Assembly: GCF_018223345.1 (NCBI RefSeq)
Contig: NZ_CP073587.1
Span: 3,098,001 to 3,162,000, forward strand
Direction of reading: 5' to 3'
Length of the DNA stretch: 64,000 nt
DNA from: Shewanella yunxiaonensis
Lineage (GTDB): Bacteria; Pseudomonadota; Gammaproteobacteria; Enterobacterales; Shewanellaceae
The notes below the pieces were generated by a model. That model was not told the origin of the DNA. It saw nothing but the letters and a program-made list of their open reading frames with translations, and ran no database searches. Both the position numbers and the translations under genes were made by a program. Below are positions 1 to 9,659 of this stretch, one piece after another. Each line of letters starts with the position of its first letter. Position 1 is the stretch's first letter.

Positions 1-1702
1 GTGCACCGGTCACCATGATATTATCAACTTGCAGTCCGGACTCCATCACCGCTTCGTCAGTCACATAACGAAAACCAATGAGCACCTCACCGGAATAGGC
101 GGACAAATCGGCTGACAAGGTTACCCAAGCACCACCGCTGTTACCGGTAATACCATTACCCAGATTATTGCCATGCGGGTTAGTGTTAGTCGACTCGCTG
201 GTTGCCACATTTTGCCAACTGGCCCCGCCATCAGTAGAAACAACTAAGTATGCATAATCCCAGTCCAGTTCAATGCTGTATTTGACCTGAGCGGATAGAG
301 TCGCTCCGGCCGGCAAATCAAACACCTTAGACATAGCATTGTCGATAAGATTGCCCTGTCCGCTATACCAGAAATAGTCACCCGCATAGGGTGTACCTAC
401 AGCGGTCACCACCGTTTTATCAGGCAAGATGATAAACAGAGCCTGAGCCTGCTTGGTATTCGCGGTAGCTGGACCAAGTTTGTGTTCGGATTTGTCTCCG
501 GATGCGGCCACCTCATAATTGAGCCAACCCAGCTGCAATTTTTCCCAGGCGCCCATATGCATCGGCTCCGTACCGATACCATTTTCCGGCTGGCCGTTAC
601 TCCCGTATGAGCCAGAGGACATCAGGGTCCAGAAGCCAGTCGAGTTTTGACCACCTGCAGTATCGTACAGATCAGGCAAGCCTAAATCGTGGCCGAACTC
701 GTGTGCGAACACTCCGACCGCGCCATTTTCCGGCTCAATGGTGTAATCGCCAATCCAGTATTTTGACTGGCCAATACGCACACCGCCATAAGGTACTTGA
801 CTGCCATCATCCAGTGTTGGTCCATCAGCACCGATCGGTGTTAGCTGCACATACCAGCGATGACTCCAGATAGCATCGGAACCCAATGCACCGCCGCCAG
901 TTTCCTGTCCCTCGCCGGCATGTACCACCTGAAAATGGTCGATATAGCCATCAGGCTCATTAAAGTTTCCATCGCCATCGTGATCATAACGATCCCAAAC
1001 ATCAAACTGACTGAGGTATTCATCTATCTCTTCAACGGTTTTTCCTGCCGCTAACTGGTTGTTATACCAGGCAGTTACGCTATCCCGAACAAACCACCAA
1101 GTGGTGTAACATACCGTACCGCCACACCAGTCTCGACCGTAATGTGCTGCGTTATAAGGCACCTGTACCCAGTTGGTGACATCACCATTCACAGCATAGC
1201 GATTAGCTGATAACTCTTTATAAAAATTGCGCATGGAGATGGCATCAGCAGCATCAGAGAACAATAACTCCTGATAATGCGTCTGACTGAAATCCGGGGC
1301 CCAGATGGTGGAGTTGTTAACACTGCGGTCCGGTTCGGGGATCTGGTTATGCAGTGGACCAGGCTGGCCGCTCTTAAGAATTGTGTATGGCGAATCTGCT
1401 TCGCCGAACTCAGCGATAACCGTCCAGATTGTGTCTTCGCCTTCGCGCATGAGTTCCACAAATTGCCCTTTGGCAACCTGATGGACTTTTTTGGCTTTTT
1501 GTTTGTTAGACAGTTGTTGTTCCAATGCCTGTTGCCGTAATGCACGACGATTCTGCTCTAACGGGTTAGGCAAATCGTCTTTATGGCTACCCTGCTGCAC
1601 GGTCACCTCTTGTGTCGCTGCGATCACTGCTGGTGGAAGTAGCACAAAACAGGTGAACAACATGCTTACAGAACCAATCACTAGATTCTTTTGACTTCGC
1701 AT
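1..1702 (-). CDS. M6-family metalloprotease (immune inhibitor A-like), 3' part cut by window edge
   Basis: Secreted zinc endopeptidase. The frame reads from an ATG at 1702 to the left edge of the window without a stop, so about 567 residues are visible and the C-terminus is missing. It starts with a signal peptide (MRSQKNLVIG, then a hydrophobic stretch ending near PPAVIAA). The zinc motif HEFGHDLGLPD lies at about residues 334-344 (H334, E335, H338, D344), matching the HExxHxxGxxD pattern of M6 peptidases. Downstream is a beta-rich segment with repeated Trp and Asp residues, as in immune inhibitor A family C-terminal domains. It is not co-transcribed with nif as far as can be seen, because a terminator-like hairpin lies between nifM and this gene. 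Family assignment is firm; the substrate is unknown. Confidence 0.85.
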   Translation of the reverse strand, partial: MRSQKNLVIGSVSMLFTCFVLLPPAVIAATQEVTVQQGSHKDDLPNPLEQNRRALRQQALEQQLSNKQKAKKVHQVAKGQFVELMREGEDTIWTVIAEFGEADSPYTILKSGQPGPLHNQIPEPDRSVNNSTIWAPDFSQTHYQELLFSDAADAISMRNFYKELSANRYAVNGDVTNWVQVPYNAAHYGRDWCGGTVCYTTWWFVRDSVTAWYNNQLAAGKTVEEIDEYLSQFDVWDRYDHDGDGNFNEPDGYIDHFQVVHAGEGQETGGGALGSDAIWSHRWYVQLTPIGADGPTLDDGSQVPYGGVRIGQSKYWIGDYTIEPENGAVGVFAHEFGHDLGLPDLYDTAGGQNSTGFWTLMSSGSYGSNGQPENGIGTEPMHMGAWEKLQLGWLNYEVAASGDKSEHKLGPATANTKQAQALFIILPDKTVVTAVGTPYAGDYFWYSGQGNLIDNAMSKVFDLPAGATLSAQVKYSIELDWDYAYLVVSTDGGASWQNVATSESTNTNPHGNNLGNGITGNSGGAWVTLSADLSAYSGEVLIGFRYVTDEAVMESGLQVDNIMVTGA

Positions 1703-1937
1703 AGATAATTCCTTGATAAACACATTCAAGTAAATGTGCTGCCTTCCGTGGCTGGAGCTAAGCCAACAAATCCACAAAGGTGCACTGTATGCCTACAGCT
1801 CAATACAGACTTGATAAGACTAGACGAAGAAATGAAGCACCGCAGAAAGACACATGTAACTTTTTTATAACAATTGTAAGTCAAAAAAATAACGATTTGA
1901 TATGTCGTAAATTTTCGTTGTTAAGGTGAAATATTCA

Positions 1938-1975
1938 ATAAAAAGGAATCGCTACTGGAGATTTATTTGTAGCGA
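1938..1975 (-). terminator. Putative terminator of nifUSVWZM
   Basis: A 7-bp stem TCGCTAC/GTAGCGA (1949-1955 and 1969-1975) is followed, reading the minus strand, by a T-rich tract from the A-run at 1940-1944. It lies about 100 bases after the nifM stop. The 1703-2070 gap otherwise holds only the AT-rich upstream region of the M6 protease gene, and no other gene is seen there. Confidence 0.45.
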
Positions 1976-2070
1976 CTAGCGATATCAAGCGAGACAAATC
2001 ACACCAACGGTAGCATTAGCCAGATTGACAAAAGCCACAGCGGTTATATGAGGTCAGCGCTTGAGTATGC

Positions 2071-2898
2071 CTATGCCATCAGAGTGTTGAGCCACTGCTT
2101 CTGCAGGTACTTTTTGGCGCGTTCATTATGGCGTTGCGCCAGTAGTGGAAACGCTTCATGAAAAGAGGCTACTTTGGCGGGTTTCATCTCGGTATACAGC
2201 ACCAGATGAAACCCCAGTTCCGTCTCAATGGGCGCACTCACTTCGCCGGGTTGTAATGCAGGCAGCGCTGCAGCGATCTCCGGAAACAGTTTGCTTTCCT
2301 CACACCATCCCAGCAGTCCCTGCTCCATCGCACTAGGACATTCGGAATACTGCAGCGCCAGTGCGGCAAAATCTTTACTATCCGCCAGTTCGCGCACATG
2401 TCGGATGCGACTGCGCGCATTATCGGGCTGGTTTTCTGCGTAGTCGTTGTTTATCGTGATCAAAATCTGTTTCAGATACCACAAGCGACCGCGGCTGAAT
2501 TGTTGCTGATGCGTCAGGTAGTATTCATAAGCTTGCTTACGTGATAACGGCGGCACATCGGCGGCAATTTTATCCAGGATCACTTCACACAATAACTCGT
2601 CATATAATGCTGCACGGAATCCCGGCTCAGAGAGTCCCTGCTTTGCCAATGAAACCGCAAACGCTTCTGCGGATTCAAAACGTGCGGCACACTCAGCGAC
2701 TGCGGCATCCAGTTGTTGTGGCGCTAACACCACACCAGCGGCTTCTTTCGCACCAAGAATCGCCTGTTGTAATCGCCCGAGTTGCTTTACCTGCAACTGC
2801 ACTTCTGTCTGCTGAGTGGCTGACAGAAATTCCGGATTAAGGTTGAAACGCTCAGTGGCGACTTTGGCGGTCAGATAGCGCTGCTTTTGCGTCTCCAT
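2071..2898 (-). CDS. nifM: NifM, peptidyl-prolyl cis-trans isomerase for nitrogenase iron protein maturation
   Basis: 275 residues. The C-terminal half (about 130-250) is a parvulin/PpiC domain, with conserved stretches such as WYLKQILITI, ALQYSECPS, LGWCEESKLFPE and GELGFHLVLY-like sequence. The N-terminal half is the helical segment typical of NifM. NifM is needed to fold NifH into its active dimer in Klebsiella and Azotobacter. The ATG start at 2898 has AGAGGA upstream and lies inside the 3' end of nifZ (28-base overlap), so translation is probably coupled. It is the last gene of the nifUSVWZM unit, as in Klebsiella. Confidence 0.93.
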   Translation of the reverse strand: METQKQRYLTAKVATERFNLNPEFLSATQQTEVQLQVKQLGRLQQAILGAKEAAGVVLAPQQLDAAVAECAARFESAEAFAVSLAKQGLSEPGFRAALYDELLCEVILDKIAADVPPLSRKQAYEYYLTHQQQFSRGRLWYLKQILITINNDYAENQPDNARSRIRHVRELADSKDFAALALQYSECPSAMEQGLLGWCEESKLFPEIAAALPALQPGEVSAPIETELGFHLVLYTEMKPAKVASFHEAFPLLAQRHNERAKKYLQKQWLNTLMA

Positions 2899-3398
2899 CG
2901 TAAATCCTCTACGGTTGTATCCGGTTCCAACAACGCCCGGTCTGGCACTGTCACTTCAATGTCGTTAGCCAGCAAAATGTCATAGCTGAGGGTGCCGCTG
3001 TCGAGATCCCGGTGCGGCCATTGCACTTGCACCAACGCCCCTTTGTGCGCTACCACCGCACCTTCAATACTCAGGGATAACGCCAGTTGCGCAATATCCA
3101 GTGAGCGGAAACGACAAGGTTGCCAAGGCAATGCCGCATCGATCACTTCCACATCACGCAGACCAATTTGCCGGCCATTATGAGGAAAGAACACCTCATA
3201 GATGATCTGATCCTGCAAAAACCAGCCAAAGCTGCGCACCATGCCCACGGCGCCTTCTGCTACCAGCAGCTCACCCTTTTCCAATCCATAGAAGCTGCCA
3301 TCGTTACGCACATCGCGAACGACCCTTACTTCACTGCCGTTATCGAAACGACTGTGTTCACTGTCTTCGACGGTATCAAACATTGCCGGAGTTGCCAT
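2871..3398 (-). CDS. nifZ: NifZ, nitrogenase P-cluster assembly protein
   Basis: 175 residues. The family signature is clear in the first 90: GSEVRVVRDVRNDGSFYGLE, then a GELLV/G-x-VG-x-VRSFGWFLQDQIIYEVFF core. NifZ assists formation of the second P-cluster of NifDK. A second repeat-like beta segment (VVAHKGALVQVQWP) follows and the tail is RWRRKSS. This is longer than the shortest NifZ proteins but within the family range. The start at 3398 has AGGA eight bases upstream and follows the nifW stop by 13 bases. The end overlaps nifM. Confidence 0.93.
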   Translation of the reverse strand: MATPAMFDTVEDSEHSRFDNGSEVRVVRDVRNDGSFYGLEKGELLVAEGAVGMVRSFGWFLQDQIIYEVFFPHNGRQIGLRDVEVIDAALPWQPCRFRSLDIAQLALSLSIEGAVVAHKGALVQVQWPHRDLDSGTLSYDILLANDIEVTVPDRALLEPDTTVEDLRWRRKSSAI

Positions 3399-3411
3399 AC
3401 GCTAATTCCTG

Positions 3412-3744
3412 TCAGACACTACAGCCACTGCAATCGCCACAACCCATATCGGCAAATGCCAGCTCTTGCCCCATCGCTAACGAACCGTAAGCAATACGTA
3501 CCGCTTTACGATGGTGTTCCTTGGTCAAGGGCGGATCGTAACGTTCGAGAATGGCGTGATACAGCCGCAAAATCTGCACCCGTTTGGTGGTGACTAATTC
3601 CGGGTCGTACTTAACGTTAAAGTAGTCCAGAAAATCCTCTGCTGTCTGCAAAGTCTCTGGCAATACTGTCGCTGCCGGGCCGCGACGGTTATGCCAGGAG
3701 GCTTCCGGTTCTACGGTGATATTTTCTACCTGAATGGTTTCCAT
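3412..3744 (-). CDS. nifW: NifW, nitrogenase-stabilising/protective protein
   Basis: 110 residues from the ATG at 3744, which is preceded by AAGGAG; an upstream in-frame start would run into nifV. The NifW core is visible: LQTAEDFLDYFNVKYDPELV, then LRLYHAILERYDPPLTKEHHRKAVRIAYGSLAMG. NifW associates with NifDK and protects it from oxygen or aids its late maturation. The C-terminus is Cys-rich (GCGDCSGCSV), a possible metal site. It lies 14 bases after nifV and 13 before nifZ. Confidence 0.92.
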   Translation of the reverse strand: METIQVENITVEPEASWHNRRGPAATVLPETLQTAEDFLDYFNVKYDPELVTTKRVQILRLYHAILERYDPPLTKEHHRKAVRIAYGSLAMGQELAFADMGCGDCSGCSV

Positions 3745-3758
3745 GAAGATCTCCTTCG

Positions 3759-4910
3759 TTAGGCATCTGCATAAAGAGCATGAATAAATGGCTGCGCCAG
3801 CGCCCGTAAGTCGGCTTCGCGCGGTGAGCATTTACGGCTTTCCGACCACTGGCGTAACTGGCTGCGCAACTGTTCGCACTGCTGATCGCTCAGTTCGATT
3901 CCCAGACGGTGATACACCTCTAAAATGGCGCTAATGCCAGAATGCTTACCCAGCACTAAGGTGTGCTCGCGGCCCACTAACGCCGGCGCAAATCCCTGAT
4001 AGTTGTTGACGTCTTTCAGTAGGCCGTCGATATGAATGCCAGACTCGTGGGTAAATACTGCGTCACCGACAATCGCTTTCTGTGGTGACACCAAACGACC
4101 AGAAGCCACCAAAGCGTACTGACATAACGCGGGTAACTGTGGCAGTGCAATCCCGGTATGGCCTTTATTCAACACTTGAAGTGCCACGGCCACCTCCTCC
4201 AGCGGCGCATTTCCCGCCCGCTCCCCGAGACCGTTGACCGTGGTATTGACGGAGGTGGCCCCGGCATCTATCGCTGCCAGTGTGTTAGCGGTCGCTAACC
4301 CCAAATCATTGTGAGCATGCATTTCGATCTGCAAATCGGTGTGTTGTCTGAGGCTAGCGATCATCTCGCGAGTACGAAATGGTTCGAGGATCCCTAATGT
4401 ATCGGCAAAACGTATTCTGCTGGCCCCGGCAGCCTGTGCTACTGCAGCAACCGAGTGCAACATATCGGCATCAGCGCGAGAAGCATCTTCCATACCGACA
4501 CACACCTGAAACCCCAGATCCAGAGCCTGTTTAACGTAACGATCACAACGGGCCAGCACCTGTTCTGGGTTGATATTCAGCTTGTGGCGGATCTGTTGCC
4601 GTGACACCGGGATCGACAAATCAACCCAATCCAGCCCCAGATTCAGTGCCTGACTGATATCCAGTTCGCTCATACGGCACCAGGCCATGGTTTTGGTCTG
4701 GGTCAGTGATGCGGTGATGGCTGCAATTGCTTCCTGTTCCTGCGCGCCCATCGCCGGAATACCCACTTCCAGCTCTGGCACCCCAGCGGCTTCGAGCAAC
4801 CGCGCCAACTGCACCTTCTCATCGGTGGTAAACGCTACCCCAGGTGACTGTTCACCGTCACGCAGGGTGGTATCGTTAACAATTACGTTTGGCGGCTTGA
4901 TACTACTCAT
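3759..4910 (-). CDS. nifV: NifV, homocitrate synthase
   Basis: 383 residues. It condenses acetyl-CoA and 2-oxoglutarate to homocitrate, the organic ligand of the FeMo-cofactor. The alpha-isopropylmalate/homocitrate synthase motif VNDTTLRDGEQSPGVAF is at the N-terminus, and the metal-binding HAHNDLG segment is followed by VNGLGERAGNAPLEEV. The ATG at 4910 (MSSIKPPN) is chosen because of GAGG upstream and because the longer frame would overlap nifS. The gap to nifS is only 7 bases. Presence of nifV argues for a true molybdenum nitrogenase cluster. Confidence 0.95.
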   Translation of the reverse strand: MSSIKPPNVIVNDTTLRDGEQSPGVAFTTDEKVQLARLLEAAGVPELEVGIPAMGAQEQEAIAAITASLTQTKTMAWCRMSELDISQALNLGLDWVDLSIPVSRQQIRHKLNINPEQVLARCDRYVKQALDLGFQVCVGMEDASRADADMLHSVAAVAQAAGASRIRFADTLGILEPFRTREMIASLRQHTDLQIEMHAHNDLGLATANTLAAIDAGATSVNTTVNGLGERAGNAPLEEVAVALQVLNKGHTGIALPQLPALCQYALVASGRLVSPQKAIVGDAVFTHESGIHIDGLLKDVNNYQGFAPALVGREHTLVLGKHSGISAILEVYHRLGIELSDQQCEQLRSQLRQWSESRKCSPREADLRALAQPFIHALYADA

Positions 4911-4917
4911 AGACACC

Positions 4918-6162
4918 TCAGGCATAAGCCGGTGTAAACATCTCGGCGGAGCCGCAGTTATTGGCGTTGTCCCAATAGGGGGATAACATCCGCAGCCGTT
5001 CCACAATTGGCGGCAACTGCGCCAACACATAATCCACATCATCGTCGCTGGAGAAGCGTGACAACGAGAAGCGCAAGGTCCCGTGGGCGGCAGTGAACGG
5101 GATCTGCATCGCTTTCATCACATGCGAAGGTTCCAGCGAACCTGAGGTACAGGCAGAGCCGGAGGAGGCTGCAATACCCACCTGATTCAACATCAGCAGC
5201 AGTGCCTCTCCTTCAATATATTCGATGGCAATATTGCTGGTATTGGGTACTCGTTGCTGCGGATTGCCGGTAACAAAAGTGCTGGGAATACGGGCGAGGA
5301 TCCCCTGCTCCAGACGGTCACGCAGCATCGCCAAACGGGTCATCTCTTGCGGCAATGCTTGATAGGCCAGTTCGGCAGCAACGCCCATGCCGATAATAGA
5401 CGCGGCATTTTCAGTCCCGGCACGACGGCCACGTTCCTGATGCCCCCCCCGCAGCAATGGCCGGAAACGGGTGCCGCGGCGCAGGTATAAAGCGCCGACG
5501 CCCTTCGGCGCATGGAATTTATGACCGGAGATCGACAGCATATCGATGTCGGTATTCTGCACATTGATTGGGTATTTCCCGGCGACCTGCACCGCATCGA
5601 CATGGAACTGCGCCCCGACTTCTTTCGCCAGTTTTGCCAGCATTTCTATTGGGAACAAGGTGCCGGTTTCATTATTGGCCCACATGATCGACACAATCGC
5701 CACTTGCTCACTCAGCGCCCGGCGATAGGCTTCCACATCGAGCCGCCCTTTACGGTCCACCCCAATCCAGTGCACCTTGTAGCCTTTACGCTCCAGATGC
5801 TGACACAACTGTATGGTGGCCGGATGTTCCACTACCGAGGTGATGATTTCCCGCCGTTCCGACATCGCTTCTACTGCCGACAAAATTGCGGTACTGGTGG
5901 CTTCGGTGGCACAGGAAGTAAAGACCACTTCGGTGCTGTATTCTGCACCAATCAACGTCTGCACTTTTTCGCGAGCCGCTTCCAGCGCGTGACCAACTTT
6001 GGCCCCCAACTGGTGGATCGACGACGGGTTACCATAGTAGTCGGCTAAAAACGGCCACATCGCCTCCAGCACTTTGGGGTCCAGTTTGGTGGTGGCGTTA
6101 TTGTCCAGATACACCATCTCAATAGCGGTGTCCGGTTTGCGGATGAATGCTTCAACAGTCAT
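4918..6162 (-). CDS. nifS: NifS, cysteine desulfurase
   Basis: 414 residues. This PLP enzyme supplies sulfur to NifU for Fe-S cluster assembly. Visible landmarks are [12 protein letters not shown] near the N-terminus, HVDAVQ, the PLP lysine in [10 protein letters not shown] (K215) and the persulfide cysteine in [10 protein letters not shown] (C338). The ATG at 6162 is preceded by AAGGA at good distance and overlaps the end of nifU by 11 bases. The family-typical [11 protein letters not shown] start at 6117 is possible but has a poorer ribosome binding site. nifV follows 7 bases downstream. Confidence 0.95.
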   Translation of the reverse strand: MTVEAFIRKPDTAIEMVYLDNNATTKLDPKVLEAMWPFLADYYGNPSSIHQLGAKVGHALEAAREKVQTLIGAEYSTEVVFTSCATEATSTAILSAVEAMSERREIITSVVEHPATIQLCQHLERKGYKVHWIGVDRKGRLDVEAYRRALSEQVAIVSIMWANNETGTLFPIEMLAKLAKEVGAQFHVDAVQVAGKYPINVQNTDIDMLSISGHKFHAPKGVGALYLRRGTRFRPLLRGGHQERGRRAGTENAASIIGMGVAAELAYQALPQEMTRLAMLRDRLEQGILARIPSTFVTGNPQQRVPNTSNIAIEYIEGEALLLMLNQVGIAASSGSACTSGSLEPSHVMKAMQIPFTAAHGTLRFSLSRFSSDDDVDYVLAQLPPIVERLRMLSPYWDNANNCGSAEMFTPAYA

Positions 6163-7078
6163 AAGTGGCGTCCTTTTTCGCAACCGGTGTGGTCTCCTGT
6201 ACCGGAAAAACGGTGTAAGGCTCGCCTAAGGCTTTCGAGATCTTCACTTCCACATTTGCCAGTGTCAGCCCCGACAATCCACAACCGGTGCAAGCGCCAG
6301 ACATGGTGACAAACACCAGATTGTCTTCCACATCCACCAAGCGAATATCGCCACCATCGGCCTGTACTGCCGGCCGCACTTCGGCAATCACCTGTTCAAT
6401 CACGGTGATTTTTTCAGCCAGCGCGGCATCAAATGCCATAGGAATGTCTTCTACTACCGCAGGGGCCTGCACCGCGACCTGCAACGGTTTGGCTGACGCG
6501 TCGCCCGCCATTTCGGCCAGACAGGCATCCAGTACCCACTCAATTTTTTCGTGACAGGAAGTGCATGCGCCGCCAGCCTTGGTGTAGTTGATCACTTCTT
6601 CCACGGTGGTAAGGCCATTGGCTTTCACCACTCGTTTGATCATCAGGTCATCGACCGCGAAGCATTTGCAGATTAGCTCACCTTCTTCATGGTCATCTTC
6701 CAGACTTTCCCCGCGATAATTCGCCGCGGCAGCATGTAAGGCTTCCATACCCATTACCGAGCAGTGCATTTTTTCCGGTGGCAGGCCATCTAGATAGTCC
6801 GCAATATCCTGGTTAGTCACCTTGAGTGCCTGCTCCAAGGTTTTGCCAATAATGATTTCAGTGAGAGCCGAAGATGAGGCAATGGCGCTACCGCAGCCAA
6901 AGGTTTGGAAACCGGCATCTTCAATAACCTCAGTCTCGGGATTGATCTTCAGACTCAGACTCAGCGCATCACCGCAACTGATGGAGCCGACATCGCCTCT
7001 GGCATTGGCATCACTGAGCAGTTTGGCATTTTTCGGATTGAAAAAATGCTGCTTCACTTTTTCGGAATAATCCCACAT
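6152..7078 (-). CDS. nifU: NifU, Fe-S cluster scaffold
   Basis: 308 residues with three modules. The IscU-like N-terminal domain ([19 protein letters not shown]) carries Cys in SISCGDA, FGCGSAI and KMHCSVMG. A central permanent [2Fe-2S] domain has CKCF and CTSCH. A C-terminal Nfu domain has [10 protein letters not shown]. It builds clusters for NifH and NifDK with sulfur from NifS. The ATG at 7078 has AAGGAG directly upstream. It is the first gene of nifUSVWZM, with a sigma-54 promoter about 95 bases upstream. Confidence 0.95.
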   Translation of the reverse strand: MWDYSEKVKQHFFNPKNAKLLSDANARGDVGSISCGDALSLSLKINPETEVIEDAGFQTFGCGSAIASSSALTEIIIGKTLEQALKVTNQDIADYLDGLPPEKMHCSVMGMEALHAAAANYRGESLEDDHEEGELICKCFAVDDLMIKRVVKANGLTTVEEVINYTKAGGACTSCHEKIEWVLDACLAEMAGDASAKPLQVAVQAPAVVEDIPMAFDAALAEKITVIEQVIAEVRPAVQADGGDIRLVDVEDNLVFVTMSGACTGCGLSGLTLANVEVKISKALGEPYTVFPVQETTPVAKKDATYDC

Positions 7079-7170
7079 ATACACTCCTTGCTTTATCTCC
7101 TTCGATGGGGCTGGTGAGTGACACCAAACCCCCAGGAGAAGCTCTGAAACCACGGTTGTGTATTAGGGAT

Positions 7171-7186
7171 TGCAAATGTCACACCA
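7171..7186 (-). promoter_or_regulatory. Sigma-54 (-24/-12) promoter of nifU
   Basis: On the minus strand the sequence is TGGTGT-GACAT-TTGCA. It has the invariant GG and GC dinucleotides at correct spacing compared with the TGGCAC-N5-TTGCA consensus. The predicted transcript start is near 7159, giving a leader of about 80 bases to nifU. Confidence 0.75.
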
Positions 7187-7289
7187 GCAGTGTGCAACAT
7201 TTAACCTGTTGAAAAATTGCGATATTCGTCAACTTTTGCACGCAAGCCAAATGTAAATTGTCTGTTAAAACTGACATTTGTCGGCCGTT

Positions 7290-7340
7290 TGTACCAAAGG
7301 CGACAATTTTGTAGCTTGGCGAATTGTCACACTCGCGACA
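7290..7340 (-). promoter_or_regulatory. Two NifA upstream activating sites for nifU
   Basis: TGT-N10-ACA occurs at 7290-7305 (TGTACCAAAGGCGACA) and at 7325-7340 (TGTCACACTCGCGACA), centred about 140 and 175 bases upstream of the predicted start. Both match the NifA enhancer consensus exactly. The second is nearly the same as the site in the nifE upstream region. The rest of 7187-7613 holds no convincing gene. Confidence 0.7.
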
Positions 7341-7613
7341 AAGTGAATGGCCGCCGGTAAATGACGATGGCCGAAGAGAATCGGAGACAGCTTCGTTGGC
7401 AGGCGTTGGTACGAAGAGATAGGAGTAATGATGCTGAACAGAACTCCGCGAATGCAGAAGCATTTTTCTCAGTCACCACAAGGTTATTATGCACCAGGGC
7501 ATTAACGCAAAAAGCCAATATTGGTCAGGGATAACTCACCGTTAAGGCTGAGCAATAGTGGCTTGATCGTTAAGCGCTGTAGCCGTCAGGCAATGCGGGG
7601 TAAGCGTGAGGAA

Positions 7614-8048
7614 TTAGCCTTTCAGTCCCGGCTTGCTGGGCGTGTCAACTTTAAGCTGATCAAACTTGTAATGCTTATCGATGTGCTGGCCGTTGGCTGT
7701 GGTATCCACAATGGTCAGCTTATCGTCATTGGCCGCAAAGGTGATTTGAGCATCTGAGCTTTGCGTTTTCCAGGGACCTTTTTCAGTCGCCCAGATCGCT
7801 TTCGAGCCTTCAATTTTGCAGCGGTAAATATCGTGCTTCCAGTCATCCTGTTCATGGTATGACACGTAAACCAGTTTGCCGTTAACGTCATCCACGTTGA
7901 AAATGGACGGGTCTTTATTGAGCGCAGTTGCCACTGAGGCTCGGCAAATTTCTGCGTCGGTGAATTTCCCATTGCCCTGATGACAACCCGAGAGTAAGGC
8001 TGCCAGCAATACCGGAGAAAAAGTGAGTAAAGTAGTTCGAGTGGCCAT
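7614..8048 (-). CDS. Putative lipoprotein, paralogue of the next one (8559-8972)
   Basis: 144 residues. A signal peptide with lipobox LLSGC predicts a lipid-anchored periplasmic protein. The mature part has two cysteines (EICRAS and IYRCKI) that could form a disulfide, around GKLVYVSYHEQDDW. I do not recognise a named family. It shares the layout C-x-AS-x-ATAL-N, NGKLVYVSY, IYRCK/RL, W-x-T-KG-W and F-A-N-x2-LTI with the neighbouring gene, so the pair is a tandem duplication. The same GGAGGATAT leader precedes both ATGs. It sits between nif transcription units, but nothing in the sequence ties it to nitrogen fixation. Confidence 0.75.
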   Translation of the reverse strand: MATRTTLLTFSPVLLAALLSGCHQGNGKFTDAEICRASVATALNKDPSIFNVDDVNGKLVYVSYHEQDDWKHDIYRCKIEGSKAIWATEKGPWKTQSSDAQITFAANDDKLTIVDTTANGQHIDKHYKFDQLKVDTPSKPGLKG

Positions 8049-8505
8049 ATATCCTCCATAAGAGACAACAATGAGGCGCTTTGTAGTTGTTGGTGGCCGG
8101 TAGCAACCTCAATGCTAAAACAGAGAATCTTCAGTCTCTGCCTATATGACTAAAAAATAAATTAAAGAAACATGTTTTTTTGTTAATGTTCGGAAGAGTT
8201 ACAGCATAGCCATTACATTTCTAGCAATGGCTATATTCGGCCAGAGTGGTCAGGACTTGCGGATCAGAGTCCCATTCAACACTCCGCGTCGAAAAGATTA
8301 CGCGCTTTGGCAAAGTTAAACGTTTTATAAACCGCCATTGCTGTACCGGCGATAACACAGTGAAAAGGCTGATTTAGCACTCGCAACTGACTGATAGTAA
8401 AAGCCTAATTCCACATCACCAAGCCACAGGTCAATCACACACCATTGGTTATGCTACGCAGCAATGCTGTCATTTAGGTCGGGAAAATAATGCTGACACA
8501 ATGAC

Positions 8506-8535
8506 AAAAAAGAAGGCCTCGCCAACGCGAAGCCT
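8506..8535 (-). terminator. Terminator of the 8559-8972 lipoprotein gene
   Basis: Stem AGGCCTCGC / GCGAAGCCT (8514-8522 and 8527-8535, one G-U pair) with a four-base loop. On the minus strand it is followed by TTCTTTTTTG. The rest of 8049-8505 contains no gene I can support. Confidence 0.7.
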
Positions 8536-8558
8536 CCTAGGAAATGATATCGGTGCGC

Positions 8559-8972
8559 TTATGAGCTTTTTAGCTGGGACAACTTATATTCGTTAGTAAC
8601 TTGTTTGCCGTCCGCGGCAGTTTCGGTAATGGTGAGTTGATTATAGTTTGCGACGAAGGAGATTTTGCCTTCGGTTTGGTTCTGCCACTGCCCTTTAGTC
8701 GGAGCCCAGAGCACATGGTCACCATCAAGCCGACAACGGTAAATATTTTGTGAAGCATTCGCGGGATCAGTGTAAGACACGTACACCAACTTACCGTTTT
8801 TATCCACCAGACTGATGGTGGAAAGATCGTGTTGTAACGCGGTTGCCATCGAGGCTTTACAGATTTCTATTGCTGAAAACTTACTTTGAGTTTGCGCTGT
8901 ATCACCGCAACCGGCCAGAACCAGTGCTGCTGCTAATGGTGAAAGCGAAACCAAAATTTTACTAAGTGTCAT
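8559..8972 (-). CDS. Putative lipoprotein, tandem paralogue
   Basis: 137 residues from the ATG at 8972, which has CTGGAGGATAT directly upstream. The signal peptide has lipobox LVLAGC. The mature protein has EICKASMATALQHD, NGKLVYVSYTD, IYRCRLDGD and FVANYNQLTITET, all matched in the downstream paralogue at 7614-8048. The family is unknown to me. The two copies have separate leaders, and this one has its own terminator, so they appear to be independent transcripts rather than an operon. Confidence 0.75.
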   Translation of the reverse strand: MTLSKILVSLSPLAAALVLAGCGDTAQTQSKFSAIEICKASMATALQHDLSTISLVDKNGKLVYVSYTDPANASQNIYRCRLDGDHVLWAPTKGQWQNQTEGKISFVANYNQLTITETAADGKQVTNEYKLSQLKSS

Positions 8973-9410
8973 ATATCCTCCAGGAATTAGCATGTGAACG
9001 TGCTAATAACATGAGAAATTTGCCATCAAATAAGTACATTTGTACCAAACCGGCTAACTGCCGACGGCAACATTCCCCCCACGGGTTTGTGCCAAAATTC
9101 GTCCGCTTTCACTGCTAGACGAGATAACCGATACAAATGCCCAAACGCATTAATACCTTGAATTACAAACTACCACTTCCACATTTCGTGCAAGCGTAGT
9201 GAACTCATTTATAGACATTCAAACCGCGATGTTCATCACCTATAGACTAAGGGCTAATAGCCTAAGGGGCGATTTATTAAAAATTTGTGAACGAGATGCA
9301 GAATATAAGTAAGTTTTGAAGTTTGTGGTCTGGACAAAGTGAGTAGAAAAGCTTCTGCATTTCCCGAACTATAATAGCGATACGGGCCACCAAGATTGGG
9401 ACACGCAAGC

Positions 9411-9659
9411 ATGTCACTTGAACAGATTACTGCGTTATTCCAATGGATGGCGCTAATTAATATCGGCTTGCTGAGTCTGTCAGCAGTGTTAGCCGCCGCC
9501 TTTAAACCTTTGCTGTTCAAATTACACGGTCAGTTATTCGGTCTGGAGCCACGACAGATTTCGGCGGTGATATATGGCTTTCTGGGATTCTATAAGGTGC
9601 TGATATTGGTATTTAATCTGGTGCCCTACTTGGCCATGCTGATCGTGAGTAATTACTGA
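9411..9659 (+). CDS. Small membrane protein, DUF6868-like
   Basis: 82 residues (MSLEQITALFQWM), with two hydrophobic segments at about 12-32 and 55-78 and a polar loop KLHGQLFGLEPRQ between them. The pattern resembles the short DUF6868 proteins of marine gammaproteobacteria. It is the only plus-strand gene within the nif region. The ATG at 9411 is preferred over the in-frame TTG 15 bases upstream. The 438 bases before it (8973-9410) show no other gene. Function unknown. Confidence 0.6.
   Translation: MSLEQITALFQWMALINIGLLSLSAVLAAAFKPLLFKLHGQLFGLEPRQISAVIYGFLGFYKVLILVFNLVPYLAMLIVSNY

Noticed and set aside
5254-6048. Long plus-strand frames opposite nifS (and similar ones opposite nifD, nifK and nifE)
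   Set aside because: They are antisense shadows of highly conserved nif genes; their translations match no family.
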